DNA of 64,000 bases from Streptomyces sannanensis (GCF_039536205.1 NZ_BAAAYL010000001.1:4898001-4962000); one strand, 5' to 3'. Shown: positions 30,040 through 43,171, numbered from the stretch's first letter. The notes: generated from the letters alone by a model not told the origin. Made by a program: numbers and translations.

Positions 30040-30108
30040 GTTGCACGGGCAACCGCCACACAACGCACAATTCCCGCAAAAGACCTCAGCTTTCGAGAAG
30101 GAACGCCG

Positions 30109-31992
30109 ATGACCGAGCAGGCCTCCGGGGCCCCGCATCCGCAGCCGCGGCCCCGTTCCGGCGGACAGCAGTCCGTCCACGTTGAGCACGTCACGGGCGC
30201 GCAGTCCCTCATCCGCTCCCTCGAGGAGGTTGGGGCCGACACGGTATTCGGGATTCCCGGTGGTGCCATCCTGCCGGCGTACGACCCGCTGATGGACTCC
30301 AAGAGGGTCCGCCACATCCTGGTCCGGCACGAGCAGGGCGCCGGGCACGCCGCCACCGGCTACGCCCAGGCCACCGGCAAGGTCGGCGTGTGCATGGCCA
30401 CCTCGGGCCCGGGTGCCACCAACCTGGTCACCCCGATCGCCGACGCGCACATGGACTCCGTGCCGATGGTCGCGATCACCGGCCAGGTCTCCTCCAAGGC
30501 GATCGGCACCGACGCCTTTCAGGAGGCGGACATCGTCGGCATCACCATGCCGATCACCAAGCACAACTTCCTGGTCACCAAGGCCGAGGACATCCCGCGG
30601 ACGATCGCGGAGGCCTTCCACATCGCCTCCACCGGCCGCCCGGGCCCGGTCCTGGTCGACATCTCCAAGGACGCGCTCCAGGCGCGTACCACCTTCTCCT
30701 GGCCGCCGGTCATGGACCTGCCGGGCTACCGGCCGGTCTCCAAGCCGCACGCCAAGCAGATCCGTGAGGCCGCCAAGCTGATCACCCAGGCCAAGCGCCC
30801 GGTGTTGTACGTCGGCGGAGGCGTCCTGAAGGCGCACGCCACGGCCGAGCTGAAGGTCCTCGCCGAACTGACGGGCGCCCCCGTCACCACCACCCTGATG
30901 GCGCTCGGCGCGTTCCCCGACAGCCACCCGCTGCACGTCGGCATGCCCGGCATGCACGGCGCCGTCACCGCCGTGACCGCGCTGCAGAAGTCCGACCTGA
31001 TCGTCGCTCTCGGTGCCCGCTTCGACGATCGCGTCACCGGCAAGCTGGACAGCTTCGCCCCGCACGCCAAGATCGTCCACGCCGACATCGACCCGGCCGA
31101 GATCGGCAAGAACCGTGCCGCCGACGTGCCGATCGTCGGTGACGCCCGCGAGGTCATCGCCGACCTGGTGCAGGCCGTCCAGGCCGAGCACAACGAGGGC
31201 CAGGTCGGCGACTACACCGACTGGTGGAAGGACCTCAACCGCTGGCGCGAGACGTACCCGCTGGGCTACGAGCTCCCCGAGGACGGCAGCCTCTCCCCGC
31301 AGCAGGTCATCCAGCGTATCGGCCGGCTCGCCCCGAAGGACACGATCTTCGCCGCGGGCGTCGGCCAGCACCAGATGTGGGCCGCCCACTTCATCGACTA
31401 CGAGCAGCCGGCCACCTGGCTGAACTCCGGCGGCGCCGGAACGATGGGCTACTCGGTGCCGGCCGCGATGGGCGCCAAGGCCGGTATGCCGGAGCGTACG
31501 GTCTGGGCGATCGACGGCGACGGGTGCTTCCAGATGACCAACCAGGAACTGACCACCTGCGCGCTGAACAACATCCCGATCAAGGTCGCGATCATCAACA
31601 ACGGCGCGCTGGGCATGGTCCGCCAGTGGCAGACCCTCTTCTACAACGAGCGGTACTCCAGCACCGTCCTGCACGCCGAGGAGACGGGCCACGCGGCCAC
31701 CGGTTCCCAGCTCGGCGCCAGCGCCGTGCCGCGCCACGGCACCCGCGTCCCGGACTTCGTCAAGCTGTCCGAGGCCATGGGCTGTGTCGCGCTGCGCTGC
31801 GAGGACCCTGCGGACCTGGACCGGGTCATCGAAGAGGCCAATGCCATCAACGACCGCCCCGTCGTGATCGACTTCATCGTCCACGAGGACGCCATGGTCT
31901 GGCCGATGGTCGCGGCAGGCACCTCCAACGACGAGGTCATGGCCGCCCGTGGCGTCCGCCCCGACTTCGGCGACTACAGCGAAGACGACTGA
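30109..31992 (+). CDS. ilvB: Acetolactate synthase large subunit
   Basis: 627 residues, the thiamine diphosphate enzyme that starts valine, leucine and isoleucine synthesis. It shows the catalytic Glu region [26 protein letters not shown], the FAD-binding middle, and the ThDP-Mg motif [17 protein letters not shown] 40-residue Pro/Gly/Gln-rich N-terminal extension is normal in actinobacteria. ATG 30109 has GAAGGAACG upstream. ilvN follows after 24 bases. Confidence 0.97.
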   Translation: MTEQASGAPHPQPRPRSGGQQSVHVEHVTGAQSLIRSLEEVGADTVFGIPGGAILPAYDPLMDSKRVRHILVRHEQGAGHAATGYAQATGKVGVCMATSGPGATNLVTPIADAHMDSVPMVAITGQVSSKAIGTDAFQEADIVGITMPITKHNFLVTKAEDIPRTIAEAFHIASTGRPGPVLVDISKDALQARTTFSWPPVMDLPGYRPVSKPHAKQIREAAKLITQAKRPVLYVGGGVLKAHATAELKVLAELTGAPVTTTLMALGAFPDSHPLHVGMPGMHGAVTAVTALQKSDLIVALGARFDDRVTGKLDSFAPHAKIVHADIDPAEIGKNRAADVPIVGDAREVIADLVQAVQAEHNEGQVGDYTDWWKDLNRWRETYPLGYELPEDGSLSPQQVIQRIGRLAPKDTIFAAGVGQHQMWAAHFIDYEQPATWLNSGGAGTMGYSVPAAMGAKAGMPERTVWAIDGDGCFQMTNQELTTCALNNIPIKVAIINNGALGMVRQWQTLFYNERYSSTVLHAEETGHAATGSQLGASAVPRHGTRVPDFVKLSEAMGCVALRCEDPADLDRVIEEANAINDRPVVIDFIVHEDAMVWPMVAAGTSNDEVMAARGVRPDFGDYSEDD

Positions 31993-32016
31993 GCGAGTAG
32001 GAAGAGACCGCAGAAC

Positions 32017-33631
<1,615 letters not shown>

Positions 33632-33644
33632 GCCTCGGCCGCCA

Positions 33645-33671
33645 GGGGGCCGGAACACTGTTCCGGCCCCC
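33645..33671 (+). terminator. Terminator hairpin after ilvC
   Basis: GGGGGCCGGAAC (33645-33656) pairs with GTTCCGGCCCCC (33660-33671) around ACT, 14 bases after the stop. It marks the end of ilvBNC. Confidence 0.8.
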
Positions 33672-33911
33672 CGGCGCATCGCCTTTCCCACCCTCACCCG
33701 ACACCCTGTCCACTCTGTGGAACCAGGGTTGTCCACCCCGTCCAACCACGGACGGGTGATCCTTCCGCCAGGGCGTACTCCGTGCTCTCCGGCCGCACTA
33801 CACTTCCCAACAACACGCGTCAGGCCCACAGCGTCGTGCGTCTTCCACGCGGCTTAGCCCTTCATCGCCTGCGGCCGTCGGGACGGCCGTCCGCAATCTC
33901 AGAGGACTCAC

Positions 33912-35504
33912 GTGAGCTCGAAACCTGTCGTACTCATCGCCGAAGAGCTTTCGCCCGCCACCGTCGACGCGCTCGGACCCGACTTCGAGATCCGCCACTG
34001 CAGCGGCGCGGACCGAGCCGAGCTGTTGCCGGCCATCGCCGATGTCGACGCGATCCTCATCCGCTCGGCGACCAGGGTCGACGCCGAGGCGATCGCCGCC
34101 GCGAAGAAGCTGAGGGTCGTCGCCCGCGCCGGTGTCGGCCTCGACAACGTCGACGTCTCCGCCGCCACCAAGGCCGGCGTGATGGTCGTCAACGCCCCGA
34201 CCTCCAACATCGTCACCGCCGCCGAGCTCGCCTGCGGTCTGCTGGTCGCCACCGCGCGCAACATCCCGCAGGCCAACAGCGCGCTGAAGAACGGCGAGTG
34301 GAAGCGCTCCAAGTACACCGGCGTCGAGCTCAGCGAGAAGACCCTCGGCGTCGTCGGCCTCGGCCGCATCGGTGTGCTGGTCGCCCAGCGCATGTCCGCC
34401 TTCGGCATGAAGATCGTGGCCTACGACCCCTATGTCCAGCCCGCGCGCGCCGCGCAGATGGGCGTCAAGCTGCTCACGCTCGACGAGCTGCTCGAGGTCG
34501 CGGACTTCATCACCGTCCACCTCCCCAAGACCCCCGAGACGGTAGGCCTGATCGGCCACGAGGCGCTGCACAAGGTCAAGCCCTCGGTCCGTATCGTCAA
34601 CGCCGCGCGCGGCGGGATCGTCGACGAGGAAGCGCTGTACTCGGCGATCAAGGAAGGCCGGGTCGCCGGCGCGGGCCTCGACGTGTACGCGAAGGAGCCC
34701 TGCACGGACTCCCCGCTGTTCGAGCTGGACCAGGTCGTGTGCACCCCGCACCTCGGCGCCTCCACGGACGAGGCCCAGGAGAAGGCCGGTATCTCGGTCG
34801 CCAAGTCGGTGCGCCTCGCGCTCGCCGGTGAGCTGGTGCCGGACGCGGTCAACGTCCAGGGCGGTGTCATCGCCGAGGACGTCAAGCCCGGGCTGCCGCT
34901 CGCCGAGAAGCTCGGCCGCATCTTCACCGCGCTGGCCGGCGAGGTCGCGGCCCGGCTCGACGTCGAGGTGTACGGCGAGATCACCCAGCACGACGTCAAG
35001 GTGCTCGAACTGTCCGCGCTGAAGGGCGTGTTCGAGGACGTCGTCGACGAGACCGTGTCGTACGTCAACGCGCCGCTGTTCGCCCAGGAGCGCGGTGTCG
35101 AGGTCCGGCTCACGACCAGCTCCGAGTCCCCGGACCACCGCAACATGGTCACCGTGCGCGGCACGCTGGCCGACGGCGAGGAGGTCTCGGTCTCCGGCAC
35201 GCTGGCCGGCCCCAAGCACCTCCAGAAGGTCGTCGCCGTCGGCGACTACGACGTGGATCTGGCGCTCGCCGACCACATGGTGGTGCTGCGCTACGAGGAC
35301 CGGCCTGGCGTCGTCGGCACGGTCGGCCGGATCCTCGGTGAGGCAGGGCTGAACATCGCGGGCATGCAGGTTGCCCGCTCGGAGGAGGGCGGCGAGGCCC
35401 TCGCGGTCCTCACGGTGGACGACACCGTGCCGCCGGCCGTGCTGGCCGAGCTTGGCGAGGCGATCGGCGCGACCTCGGTCCGCTCGGTGAACCTCGCAGG
35501 CTGA
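33912..35504 (+). CDS. serA: D-3-phosphoglycerate dehydrogenase
   Basis: 530 residues, the long actinobacterial form of the first serine-synthesis enzyme. It contains the NAD motif VGLGRIGVLVAQR, catalytic Arg in VNAARGGIVDEEAL, Glu in DVYAKEP and His in CTPHLGAST. Then come the extra intervening domain and a C-terminal ACT domain (LRYEDRPGVVGTVGRILGEAG) for serine feedback. GTG 33912 has AGAGGA upstream. A 280-base region after ilvC should contain its own promoter. Confidence 0.96.
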   Translation: MSSKPVVLIAEELSPATVDALGPDFEIRHCSGADRAELLPAIADVDAILIRSATRVDAEAIAAAKKLRVVARAGVGLDNVDVSAATKAGVMVVNAPTSNIVTAAELACGLLVATARNIPQANSALKNGEWKRSKYTGVELSEKTLGVVGLGRIGVLVAQRMSAFGMKIVAYDPYVQPARAAQMGVKLLTLDELLEVADFITVHLPKTPETVGLIGHEALHKVKPSVRIVNAARGGIVDEEALYSAIKEGRVAGAGLDVYAKEPCTDSPLFELDQVVCTPHLGASTDEAQEKAGISVAKSVRLALAGELVPDAVNVQGGVIAEDVKPGLPLAEKLGRIFTALAGEVAARLDVEVYGEITQHDVKVLELSALKGVFEDVVDETVSYVNAPLFAQERGVEVRLTTSSESPDHRNMVTVRGTLADGEEVSVSGTLAGPKHLQKVVAVGDYDVDLALADHMVVLRYEDRPGVVGTVGRILGEAGLNIAGMQVARSEEGGEALAVLTVDDTVPPAVLAELGEAIGATSVRSVNLAG

Positions 35505-35520
35505 CATCCCGTACCCGCCG

Positions 35521-35573
35521 CGTACCCGACACATAGACATCCGTATTACACGGGTGTCTATGCGTCGGGTACG
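35521..35573. promoter_or_regulatory. 53-bp palindromic operator before TetR gene
   Basis: Left arm 35521-35544 and right arm 35550-35573 are 24 bases each, with only two mismatches, around the spacer ATTAC. The core is CATAGACATCCGT and ACGGGTGTCTATG. It ends 8 bases before the TetR start codon, and TATTAC in the middle could serve as the -10 box, giving a very short leader. The probable function is an autoregulatory operator. Confidence 0.7.
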
Positions 35574-35581
35574 CTGCTGTC

Positions 35582-36127
35582 ATGGGACACCGTGAGGATC
35601 TGCTCGAAGGCGCCAAGCGCTGCCTGCTGGAGAAGGGCTACGCCCGGACCACCGCCCGCGACATCGTCGCCGCGTCCGGCACCAATCTGGCCTCCATCGG
35701 CTACCACTACGGCTCCAAGGAAGCCCTGCTCAACCAGGCGTTCCTCGCCGTGACGGAGGACTGGGCGGATTCGTTGGACCTGCCACCGAAGGGGGACTTC
35801 GCCGAGGTCTGGGACCGGGTCATCGCCTCCTTCGGCGCGACGCGCCCGCTGTGGAAGTTGCAGTTCGAGATCGTCGCCCGGCTCGACCAGGACGAGGAAC
35901 TCCAGAAGGCGCTCGCCGTGCCGCAGGAGGACGCGCGGAACGGGCTGGCCGCGATGTTCCACGGCATCGACCCGGAGGCCGAGCCGGCCAAGGCCCGCGC
36001 CGCCGGGCTGGTGGCGCAGGCGCTGCTGGCGGGCGTGATGGTGCAGTACCTGATCGACCCGGAGTCGGCCCCGTCCGGGCAGGAGTTGGCGGACGGGCTG
36101 CGCGTGATCGCGGGGGAGCAGGAGTGA
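35582..36127 (+). CDS. TetR family transcriptional regulator
   Basis: 181 residues. The N-terminal helix-turn-helix reads ARTTARDIVAASGTNLASIGYHYGSKEALL, followed by a ligand-binding domain of the TetR_C type. The start lies 8 bases after the palindrome, so the gene is probably leaderless or nearly so and autoregulated. No obvious target gene is linked: serA is upstream on the same strand and the PucR gene downstream is convergent. Confidence 0.9.
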   Translation: MGHREDLLEGAKRCLLEKGYARTTARDIVAASGTNLASIGYHYGSKEALLNQAFLAVTEDWADSLDLPPKGDFAEVWDRVIASFGATRPLWKLQFEIVARLDQDEELQKALAVPQEDARNGLAAMFHGIDPEAEPAKARAAGLVAQALLAGVMVQYLIDPESAPSGQELADGLRVIAGEQE

Positions 36128-36287
36128 GCCGAAGGGGCGCGCCCCTGTCGAAAGGGAGAACGCGCAGAGGTCCCGAGGCGCGAGGGACCGAGCGCGATCG
36201 ACCCCCGACAGGGGCTGGAGCGCCTCGAAGGCGAACCGAGCCACAACGGGCGTCCCGCCCCGGCAGCGATCGTGGCGTCGCGCCGGC

Positions 36288-37445
36288 TCAGAGGCGGGAC
36301 GCCTTCAGCGTCATGTGCAGCAGCAGCCGGTCCTCGCCGTTGTCCAGGTCGAGGCCGGTGAGCTGCTCCACCCGGGAGAGGCGGTAGTAGAGCGTCTGTC
36401 GGTGGATGGCCAATTCCGCTGCGGTACGGCCCGCTTGGCCCGCGCAGTCCAGGAACACCTCGGCGGTGCGGGCCAGATCGGTGTGCGCCGGGGCCAACAG
36501 CGTGCGGACCGCCGGGTCGTACGTCGCCTCCGCGGGCAGCGCCGTCAGCATCCGGTACGGTCCGATGGCCGCCCACTCGGCGACCGGGCCGAACCGCACG
36601 GGCTCCGCGGCCGCGGCCCGTGCGGCCGCGGCCGCCTCCCGCCATGCCTCGGCCGACTCGCCCAGCCCGCGCCTGGGTACCGCGATCCCGGCCGCCACCC
36701 GGCCGCCCGCGCTGTCGATGAGCCGCGCCGCGGCCGTGTGCGCGGGCGTCAGCACATCCGTCGCCCGCAGCCGCACCAGCGCGGCCACGCCGGAAACACC
36801 CGCCGGCCCCGGCCACGGCAGCGTGCACACCGCCGTCGCGCCCGGGACGGTCCGGACGCCCGGCGGGTCGTCGAGGGGCCAGGGGGCCGTGGCGACCAGC
36901 GCGTGGAGGCCCTCCGAAGCCGGGCCGAGGGCCTGGGCCAGCGCGGACACCGCCATGTCGCGCTGCCAGCCGCGTTCCGCGGTGAGCACGGCCTGGAAGG
37001 CGTGGGCCACCTCCGCGCCGGCGTGCTCCTCGTCGGCGAGCAGTGCGCCGATCCTGCCCGTCACCTCCATGGCCGAGGCCAGCTGCGCCTCGCTGGGCCC
37101 GGGCTCGGTGTCCAGCAGCCAGACGTATCCCAGGACGATGCCCCCGTGCCGTACCGGCAGGCAGATCCGGCCCCGCAGGACCCCGGCGTCCGGCGCCGCG
37201 GGGATGCGGACCGGGCCGGTGGCCCGCGTGATGCCGAAGCCTTCGAACCAGTCGCGCACGGCGGCCGTGGACTTCCGGGTGAGGATCGACCGGGTGCGCA
37301 CCGGGTCCATGGCGAGGTCGTCCTCGCTGTCGTGGGCGCCGAAGGCGATGAGGCCGAAGTCCCGGTTCTCCAGGGTCGCGGGGGCTCCGAGCAGCGCCGA
37401 GATCTCGTCGACCAGTTCCTGGTAGTCGCCCTTCACAACGGCCAT
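36288..37445 (-). CDS. PucR-type regulator, probably of proline catabolism
   Basis: 385 residues. The middle contains a GGDEF-like/CdaR fold and the C-terminus a PucR helix-turn-helix ([24 protein letters not shown]). It is divergent from proline dehydrogenase at 37613, with the palindrome CTCAGACATATGTCTGAG in between. This matches the arrangement described for a PutR regulator in S. coelicolor (from memory). It likely senses proline or P5C and activates the two catabolic genes. Confidence 0.88.
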   Translation of the reverse strand: MAVVKGDYQELVDEISALLGAPATLENRDFGLIAFGAHDSEDDLAMDPVRTRSILTRKSTAAVRDWFEGFGITRATGPVRIPAAPDAGVLRGRICLPVRHGGIVLGYVWLLDTEPGPSEAQLASAMEVTGRIGALLADEEHAGAEVAHAFQAVLTAERGWQRDMAVSALAQALGPASEGLHALVATAPWPLDDPPGVRTVPGATAVCTLPWPGPAGVSGVAALVRLRATDVLTPAHTAAARLIDSAGGRVAAGIAVPRRGLGESAEAWREAAAAARAAAAEPVRFGPVAEWAAIGPYRMLTALPAEATYDPAVRTLLAPAHTDLARTAEVFLDCAGQAGRTAAELAIHRQTLYYRLSRVEQLTGLDLDNGEDRLLLHMTLKASRL

Positions 37446-37456
37446 TCTCGCACCCT

Positions 37457-37474
37457 CTCAGACATATGTCTGAG
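37457..37474. promoter_or_regulatory. Perfect 18-bp palindrome, putative regulator operator
   Basis: CTCAGACATATGTCTGAG is a perfect inverted repeat located 11 bases before the PucR-type start codon and about 140 bases before proline dehydrogenase. It is AT-rich for this genome. It is the best candidate binding site for the adjacent regulator. Confidence 0.65.
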
Positions 37475-37612
37475 ATACGGGAAGCGGATGCGTGACAGCT
37501 GTCGATGGTTGACGATCGGAGCAGTCCTTAGGTTTCACGGTGGTTCTCCGTGCCGTAACCGGAAGTGTTCCGACGTTGCGCGCACCCGTCTGTTCCTTCC
37601 GTGGAGGTGCCC

Positions 37613-38539
37613 GTGCTGGGTCCCGTGATCCTCGCCGCGTCGCGCAGCGACAGGATGCGCAAAATTGTTTCGGCCGCGCCGGTGACCAAGCCCGTGGTGA
37701 ACCGGTTCATCCCCGGTGAGACGGTCGACCAGGTGATCCCGATCGTCCGGGACCTCGCGGGCAAGGGCCTCGAGGTCACCCTGGACGTGGTGGGCGAGGA
37801 CATCACCACCGTCGAGCAGTCCTACACGGCGCGCGACGCCTACCTGGAGCTGATCGCGCACCTCAAGGAGCTCGGCCTGGGCGCCAAGGCCGAGATGTCG
37901 GTCAAGCTCTCGATGTTCGGCCAGGCGCTGGACGGCGGCCACGAGCTGGCGCTCGCCAACGTCCGCCCCGTCGTCGAGGCTGCCGCCGCCATCGGCACCA
38001 CGGTCACCCTGGACGCCGAGGACCACACCACCCTCGACTCGATGTTCGCCATCCACGAGGAGCTGCGGAAGGACTTCCCGCAGACCGGATGCGTCATCCA
38101 GGCGTACCTCTTCCGCACCGAGGACGACGCCCGCCGCCTGGCCGCCGCCGGCAGCCGTGTGCGTATCGTCAAGGGCGCCTACAAGGAGCCCGCCGAGGTC
38201 GCCTACCAGGACAAGGGCGAGATCGACAAGGCCTACGTCCGCATCCTGAAGATCCTGATGGAGGGCGACGGCTACCCGATGATCGGGTCGCACGACCCGC
38301 GCCTGATCTCCATCACCCAGGAGCTCGCCCGCCGCGCAGGGCGCAAGCTGGATGAGTACGAGTTCCAGATGCTGTACGGCATCCGCAGCGAGGAGCACAT
38401 CCGGCTCGCCGCCGAGGGCCACCGGATGCGCGTCTACACCGCATACGGCACCGACTGGTACGGCTACTTCATGCGCCGTCTCGCGGAGAAGCCGGCCAAC
38501 CTGCTCTTCTTCGTCCGCTCGATGATCACCAAGAACTGA
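37613..38539 (+). CDS. Proline dehydrogenase
   Basis: 308 residues, the stand-alone FAD enzyme that oxidises proline to P5C. Barrel motifs include VTLDAEDH, GCVIQAYLFRTEDD, RIVKGAYKEP, MIGSHD and YEFQMLYGIR. GTG 37613 was chosen because GGAGG at 37603-37607 is 5 bases upstream; two earlier in-frame GTGs overlap that site. P5C dehydrogenase follows after 250 bases with a hairpin between them. Confidence 0.94.
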   Translation: MLGPVILAASRSDRMRKIVSAAPVTKPVVNRFIPGETVDQVIPIVRDLAGKGLEVTLDVVGEDITTVEQSYTARDAYLELIAHLKELGLGAKAEMSVKLSMFGQALDGGHELALANVRPVVEAAAAIGTTVTLDAEDHTTLDSMFAIHEELRKDFPQTGCVIQAYLFRTEDDARRLAAAGSRVRIVKGAYKEPAEVAYQDKGEIDKAYVRILKILMEGDGYPMIGSHDPRLISITQELARRAGRKLDEYEFQMLYGIRSEEHIRLAAEGHRMRVYTAYGTDWYGYFMRRLAEKPANLLFFVRSMITKN

Positions 38540-38547
38540 CAAGGGGT

Positions 38548-38600
38548 GAGCGGCGGTCGTCCCCACCCAGATGCACCCTGGATGACAGCGACCGCCGCTC
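38548..38600 (+). terminator. Hairpin between the two proline genes
   Basis: GAGCGGCGGTCG (38548-38559) pairs with CGACCGCCGCTC (38589-38600) around a 29-base loop. It may be a partial terminator or an RNA processing site within the operon. The rest of the gap to 38791 shows no gene. Confidence 0.55.
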
Positions 38601-38791
38601 AGGCCGGCTGAGCCGGACCCTGTCTGGCGCGCGAAAGGAGTTACCAGACCCGTGACTCCGCCCCCGGGAGGGCTTCTCACTCACCGCTACAGCGGACTCG
38701 TGATGGTCAAGCCCTGACCGCAGCTCAACATACGCCACCGCTTCAGTTCCTCCTGGCTGGAGCAAGAGATTCACTCGGAAGAGGACGCCCC

Positions 38792-40423
<1,632 letters not shown>

Positions 40424-40433
40424 CGCCCACCGG

Positions 40434-40461
40434 GCCGCCCTCCTCCGCACAGGAGGGCGGC
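40434..40461 (+). terminator. Terminator hairpin after P5C dehydrogenase
   Basis: GCCGCCCTCCT (40434-40444) pairs with AGGAGGGCGGC (40451-40461) around CCGCAC, 10 bases after the stop. Confidence 0.75.
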
Positions 40462-40574
40462 TCCCCCTGTGAACTCCGCCCCCGTCCGGTTCCCCCCAAC
40501 CGGCCGGGGGCGGTTTCCATTGCACGGGCTTACGCTGCTGGGAGGGGGCGCGGGGGTGCGGGAAGGAGAGCGTC

Positions 40575-40814
40575 ATGCCTGGTTCCACGACTCTCGGCCC
40601 GGGCCACGGGGTCGACGTGATCGAGCACGCCGATGCGCAGCGGCTGGTCACCGTGCTGCACGAGATGGGTCTGCTGCTGCAGATGCCGGGACCGAACCGG
40701 CTCACGGACGCGCAGGTCAGCGTGTTGTGCGGTCACGAAGTACATCACCGTGACGAGTTCACCGAGTGGGTGATGCGGCTCGCGCGCGAGCTCGGCATGA
40801 AGGTGGCGGCGTAA
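40575..40814 (+). CDS. Small conserved hypothetical protein
   Basis: 79 residues with strong GGAAGGAGAG upstream of ATG 40575. It is an alpha-helical, soluble-looking protein (EHADAQRLVTVLHEMGLLLQ; WVMRLARELGM) with no motif I know. An acetyltransferase gene follows after 32 bases and may be co-transcribed. Confidence 0.65.
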   Translation: MPGSTTLGPGHGVDVIEHADAQRLVTVLHEMGLLLQMPGPNRLTDAQVSVLCGHEVHHRDEFTEWVMRLARELGMKVAA

Positions 40815-40846
40815 CGGGCTCCTGCTGCCGCTGCCGGACTGGGCAC

Positions 40847-41392
40847 ATGAGCGACGAGCCGCTGCGCATCGCGCACACCTACGAGTTGACGTCCGCCGAA
40901 CTCGCCGGGATCCGTGCCCTGTTGGACGAGGCATTCGAGGGTGACTTCAGCGACGAGGACTGGGACCACGGGCTGGGCGGCATCCATGTCCTGGTGCACG
41001 AGCGCGGCGTACTCGTCGCACACGGCAGTGTCGTGCAGCGCCGGGTGCTGCATCGCGGGCGTTCGCTGCGGATCGGATACGTCGAGGCCGTGGCGGTACG
41101 CGCCGACCGCCGCAGGCAGGGCCACGGCGGCCGGGTGATGGAGGCCCTGGAGCGGGTCGTCGACCGGGCGTACTTCTTCGGTGCGCTGTCCGCGTCCGAC
41201 GACGGCGCGTTCCTGTACGCGTCGCGCGGCTGGCGGCCGTGGCCGGGCCGGATCGAGACGCTGGGACCGGAGGGTGTGGTGCGTCTGCCGGGGGAGGAGG
41301 GCTCCACCTACCTCCGCCGGGCCTCCGGCCGGCCGCTCCCCGATCCCGCCGCCGCGCTGGTCTTCGACTGGCGTGACGGCGATGTGCTGTAG
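40847..41392 (+). CDS. GNAT acetyltransferase, AAC(2')-like
   Basis: 181 residues. The sequence follows the aminoglycoside 2'-N-acetyltransferase family along its whole length: AFEGDFSDEDWDHGLGGIH, VLVAHGSVVQRRVLHRGRSL, GYVEAVAVRADRRRQGHGG (acetyl-CoA site), GALSASDDGAFLYASRGW, and the end VFDWRDGDVL. From memory, the mycobacterial AAC(2')-Ic has the same landmarks in the same order. It may acetylate aminoglycosides or an endogenous amine or sugar; family membership does not prove resistance. The start is ATG 40847. Confidence 0.85.
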   Translation: MSDEPLRIAHTYELTSAELAGIRALLDEAFEGDFSDEDWDHGLGGIHVLVHERGVLVAHGSVVQRRVLHRGRSLRIGYVEAVAVRADRRRQGHGGRVMEALERVVDRAYFFGALSASDDGAFLYASRGWRPWPGRIETLGPEGVVRLPGEEGSTYLRRASGRPLPDPAAALVFDWRDGDVL

Positions 41393-41479
41393 GGCTGCAG
41401 TGAGGCCGACGGAGTGAGGCCCGTCTCAGATAGTAGGAAGTCCGAGTAAGTGTGGAGACAGATGCCCCGCACTCCTCTA

Positions 41480-41516
41480 GCTTTGTAGGAGCCGAACGTC
41501 TTCGCTCCTACAAAGC
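41480..41516. other. AT-rich hairpin in a long leader region
   Basis: GCTTTGTAGGAGC (41480-41492) pairs perfectly with GCTCCTACAAAGC (41504-41516) around an 11-base loop. It lies in the 267-base gap before a 43-residue gene. It could be a terminator, or part of a structured leader or small RNA. There is no T-run. Confidence 0.5.
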
Positions 41517-41659
41517 GAGTGGCGGACACAGCCCGTGCCCCGGTGCAGGTAACCCCTGCGGCATCGCTCTCCGCCCCCTCCGGCGCCTCTCCGACACGTA
41601 TCCGCGGCCGTCGCGCGGCCGCGTCCCCTCAAACGTGATCTCGAAGGAGTCGATCCCTC

Positions 41660-41791
41660 ATGTCCGAGACGACTGTCCGCCGCCGCGTCCGCCATGTCAC
41701 TCGTGCGAGTGAGTCCGACCGCAAGAACGCCGCCGCCGCCCTCCAGCGGTCCCTCGACCGCAGGGACAACGGCGGGTCCACGGGCCACTGA
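41660..41791 (+). CDS. Small basic protein, 43 residues
   Basis: MSETTVRRRVRHVTRASESD, continuing to RSLDRRDNGGSTGH. AAGGAGT at 41644-41650 is a good ribosome site for ATG 41660. The protein is strongly basic (many Arg) and may bind nucleic acid. I recall similar short proteins in other Streptomyces but know no function. leuB starts 89 bases later. Confidence 0.6.
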   Translation: MSETTVRRRVRHVTRASESDRKNAAAALQRSLDRRDNGGSTGH

Positions 41792-41880
41792 ACCCTGTCC
41801 GGCATCCGGCGCGCCCTGTCCATCCGTCCGAATGGCGGACGGGGCGTGTCAGGAACTGGGATGAGAAGTAGGGTGCCGCC

Positions 41881-42933
41881 ATGTCTCGCAGCATCGATCT
41901 CGCAGTTGTCCCCGGTGACGGCATCGGCCAGGAAGTCGTGGCTCAGGGCCTCAAGGTCCTCACGGCTGTCCTTCCGCAGGATGTGAAGCTGGAGACCAAG
42001 GAATACGACCTCGGCGCCAAGCGCTGGCACCGCACCGGCGAGACCCTGCCGGACGCGGAGCTGGAGGCGCTGAAGAACCACGACGCCATCCTGCTCGGCG
42101 CGATCGGCGACCCCTCCGTACCGTCCGGCGTCCTGGAGCGCGGGCTGCTGCTCAAACTGCGGTTCGCCTTCGACCACTTCATCAACCTGCGCCCGTCGAG
42201 GCTGTTCCCCAACACCGCGACGCCGCTGGCCATCCGCGATGAGCAGAGGGGGGCCATCGACTTCGTCGTCGTCCGCGAGGGCACCGAGGGCCCGTACACC
42301 GGCAACGGCGGTTCGCTGCGCACCGGCACGCCGGCCGAGGTGGCCACCGAGGTCAGCGTCAACACCGCGTACGGTGTGGAGCGCGTCGTCCGCGACGCCT
42401 TCGAGCGGGCCGACGCCCGCCCGCGCAAGAAGCTGACGCTCGTTCACAAGAACAACGTCCTGGTCTACGCGGGCCACCTGTGGAAGAACATCTTCGACAA
42501 GGTCGCCCAGGAGTACCCGGACGTCACCACCGACTATCTGCATGTCGACGCCGCGACGATCTTCTTCGTCACCCAGCCGGAGCGATTCGACGTCATCGTC
42601 ACCGACAACCTTTTCGGTGACATCCTCACCGACCTCGCCGCTGCCGTGACCGGCGGCATCGGCCTGGCGGCCTCCGGCAACATCAACCCGACCGGCGCGT
42701 TCCCGTCGATGTTCGAGCCCGTGCACGGCTCGGCGCCCGACATCGCGGGCACCGGCAAGGCCGACCCCACTGCCACGATTCTCTCCGTCGCCCTCCTCCT
42801 GCGGCACCTCGGCTACGACGCCGAAGCGGCCCGGATCGAGGACGCCGTCTCCGCCGACCTCGCGGAGCGCGACGGCACGTTCCGCACGACGGACCAGATC
42901 GGCGACGCGCTCGCGGTACGCGTAGCGAGCTGA
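41881..42933 (+). CDS. leuB: 3-isopropylmalate dehydrogenase
   Basis: 350 residues, the actinobacterial form of the leucine-pathway decarboxylating dehydrogenase. It shows [29 protein letters not shown], the Lys/Tyr/Asp site residues in [11 protein letters not shown] and VDAATIFFV, and the metal-binding [18 protein letters not shown] 41881 follows GAAGTAGGG. Confidence 0.95.
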   Translation: MSRSIDLAVVPGDGIGQEVVAQGLKVLTAVLPQDVKLETKEYDLGAKRWHRTGETLPDAELEALKNHDAILLGAIGDPSVPSGVLERGLLLKLRFAFDHFINLRPSRLFPNTATPLAIRDEQRGAIDFVVVREGTEGPYTGNGGSLRTGTPAEVATEVSVNTAYGVERVVRDAFERADARPRKKLTLVHKNNVLVYAGHLWKNIFDKVAQEYPDVTTDYLHVDAATIFFVTQPERFDVIVTDNLFGDILTDLAAAVTGGIGLAASGNINPTGAFPSMFEPVHGSAPDIAGTGKADPTATILSVALLLRHLGYDAEAARIEDAVSADLAERDGTFRTTDQIGDALAVRVAS

Positions 42934-42952
42934 CCCGTCGCGTCAACACACA

Positions 42953-42984
42953 AAGCCGCCGGGTCGTTCAGCGCCCGGCGGCTT
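42953..42984 (+). terminator. Terminator hairpin after leuB
   Basis: AAGCCGCCGGG (42953-42963) pairs with CCCGGCGGCTT (42974-42984) around a 10-base loop, 20 bases after the stop. Confidence 0.75.
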
Positions 42985-43171
42985 CCTCATGCGCGGCCCC
43001 GGGTGCGACCGTCATCCTCTGACCGCGCACACACCCCGTTTCACCCTCGGCCACCCACGCGCGATAATCGAACGTGGGGCCGCGATATGGGGGGAACTCG
43101 GACGTCCTGATAATGGGCCGTACGGACATGGGTGCGCGGTCTGTCAGACACAAGGTGAAGGACAGGTACTC

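Noticed and set aside
36142..36225. GCCCCTGTCG / CGACAGGGGC inverted repeat after the TetR gene as a regulatory element
   Set aside because: It most simply serves as part of a bidirectional terminator between convergent genes. Nothing further supports regulation.
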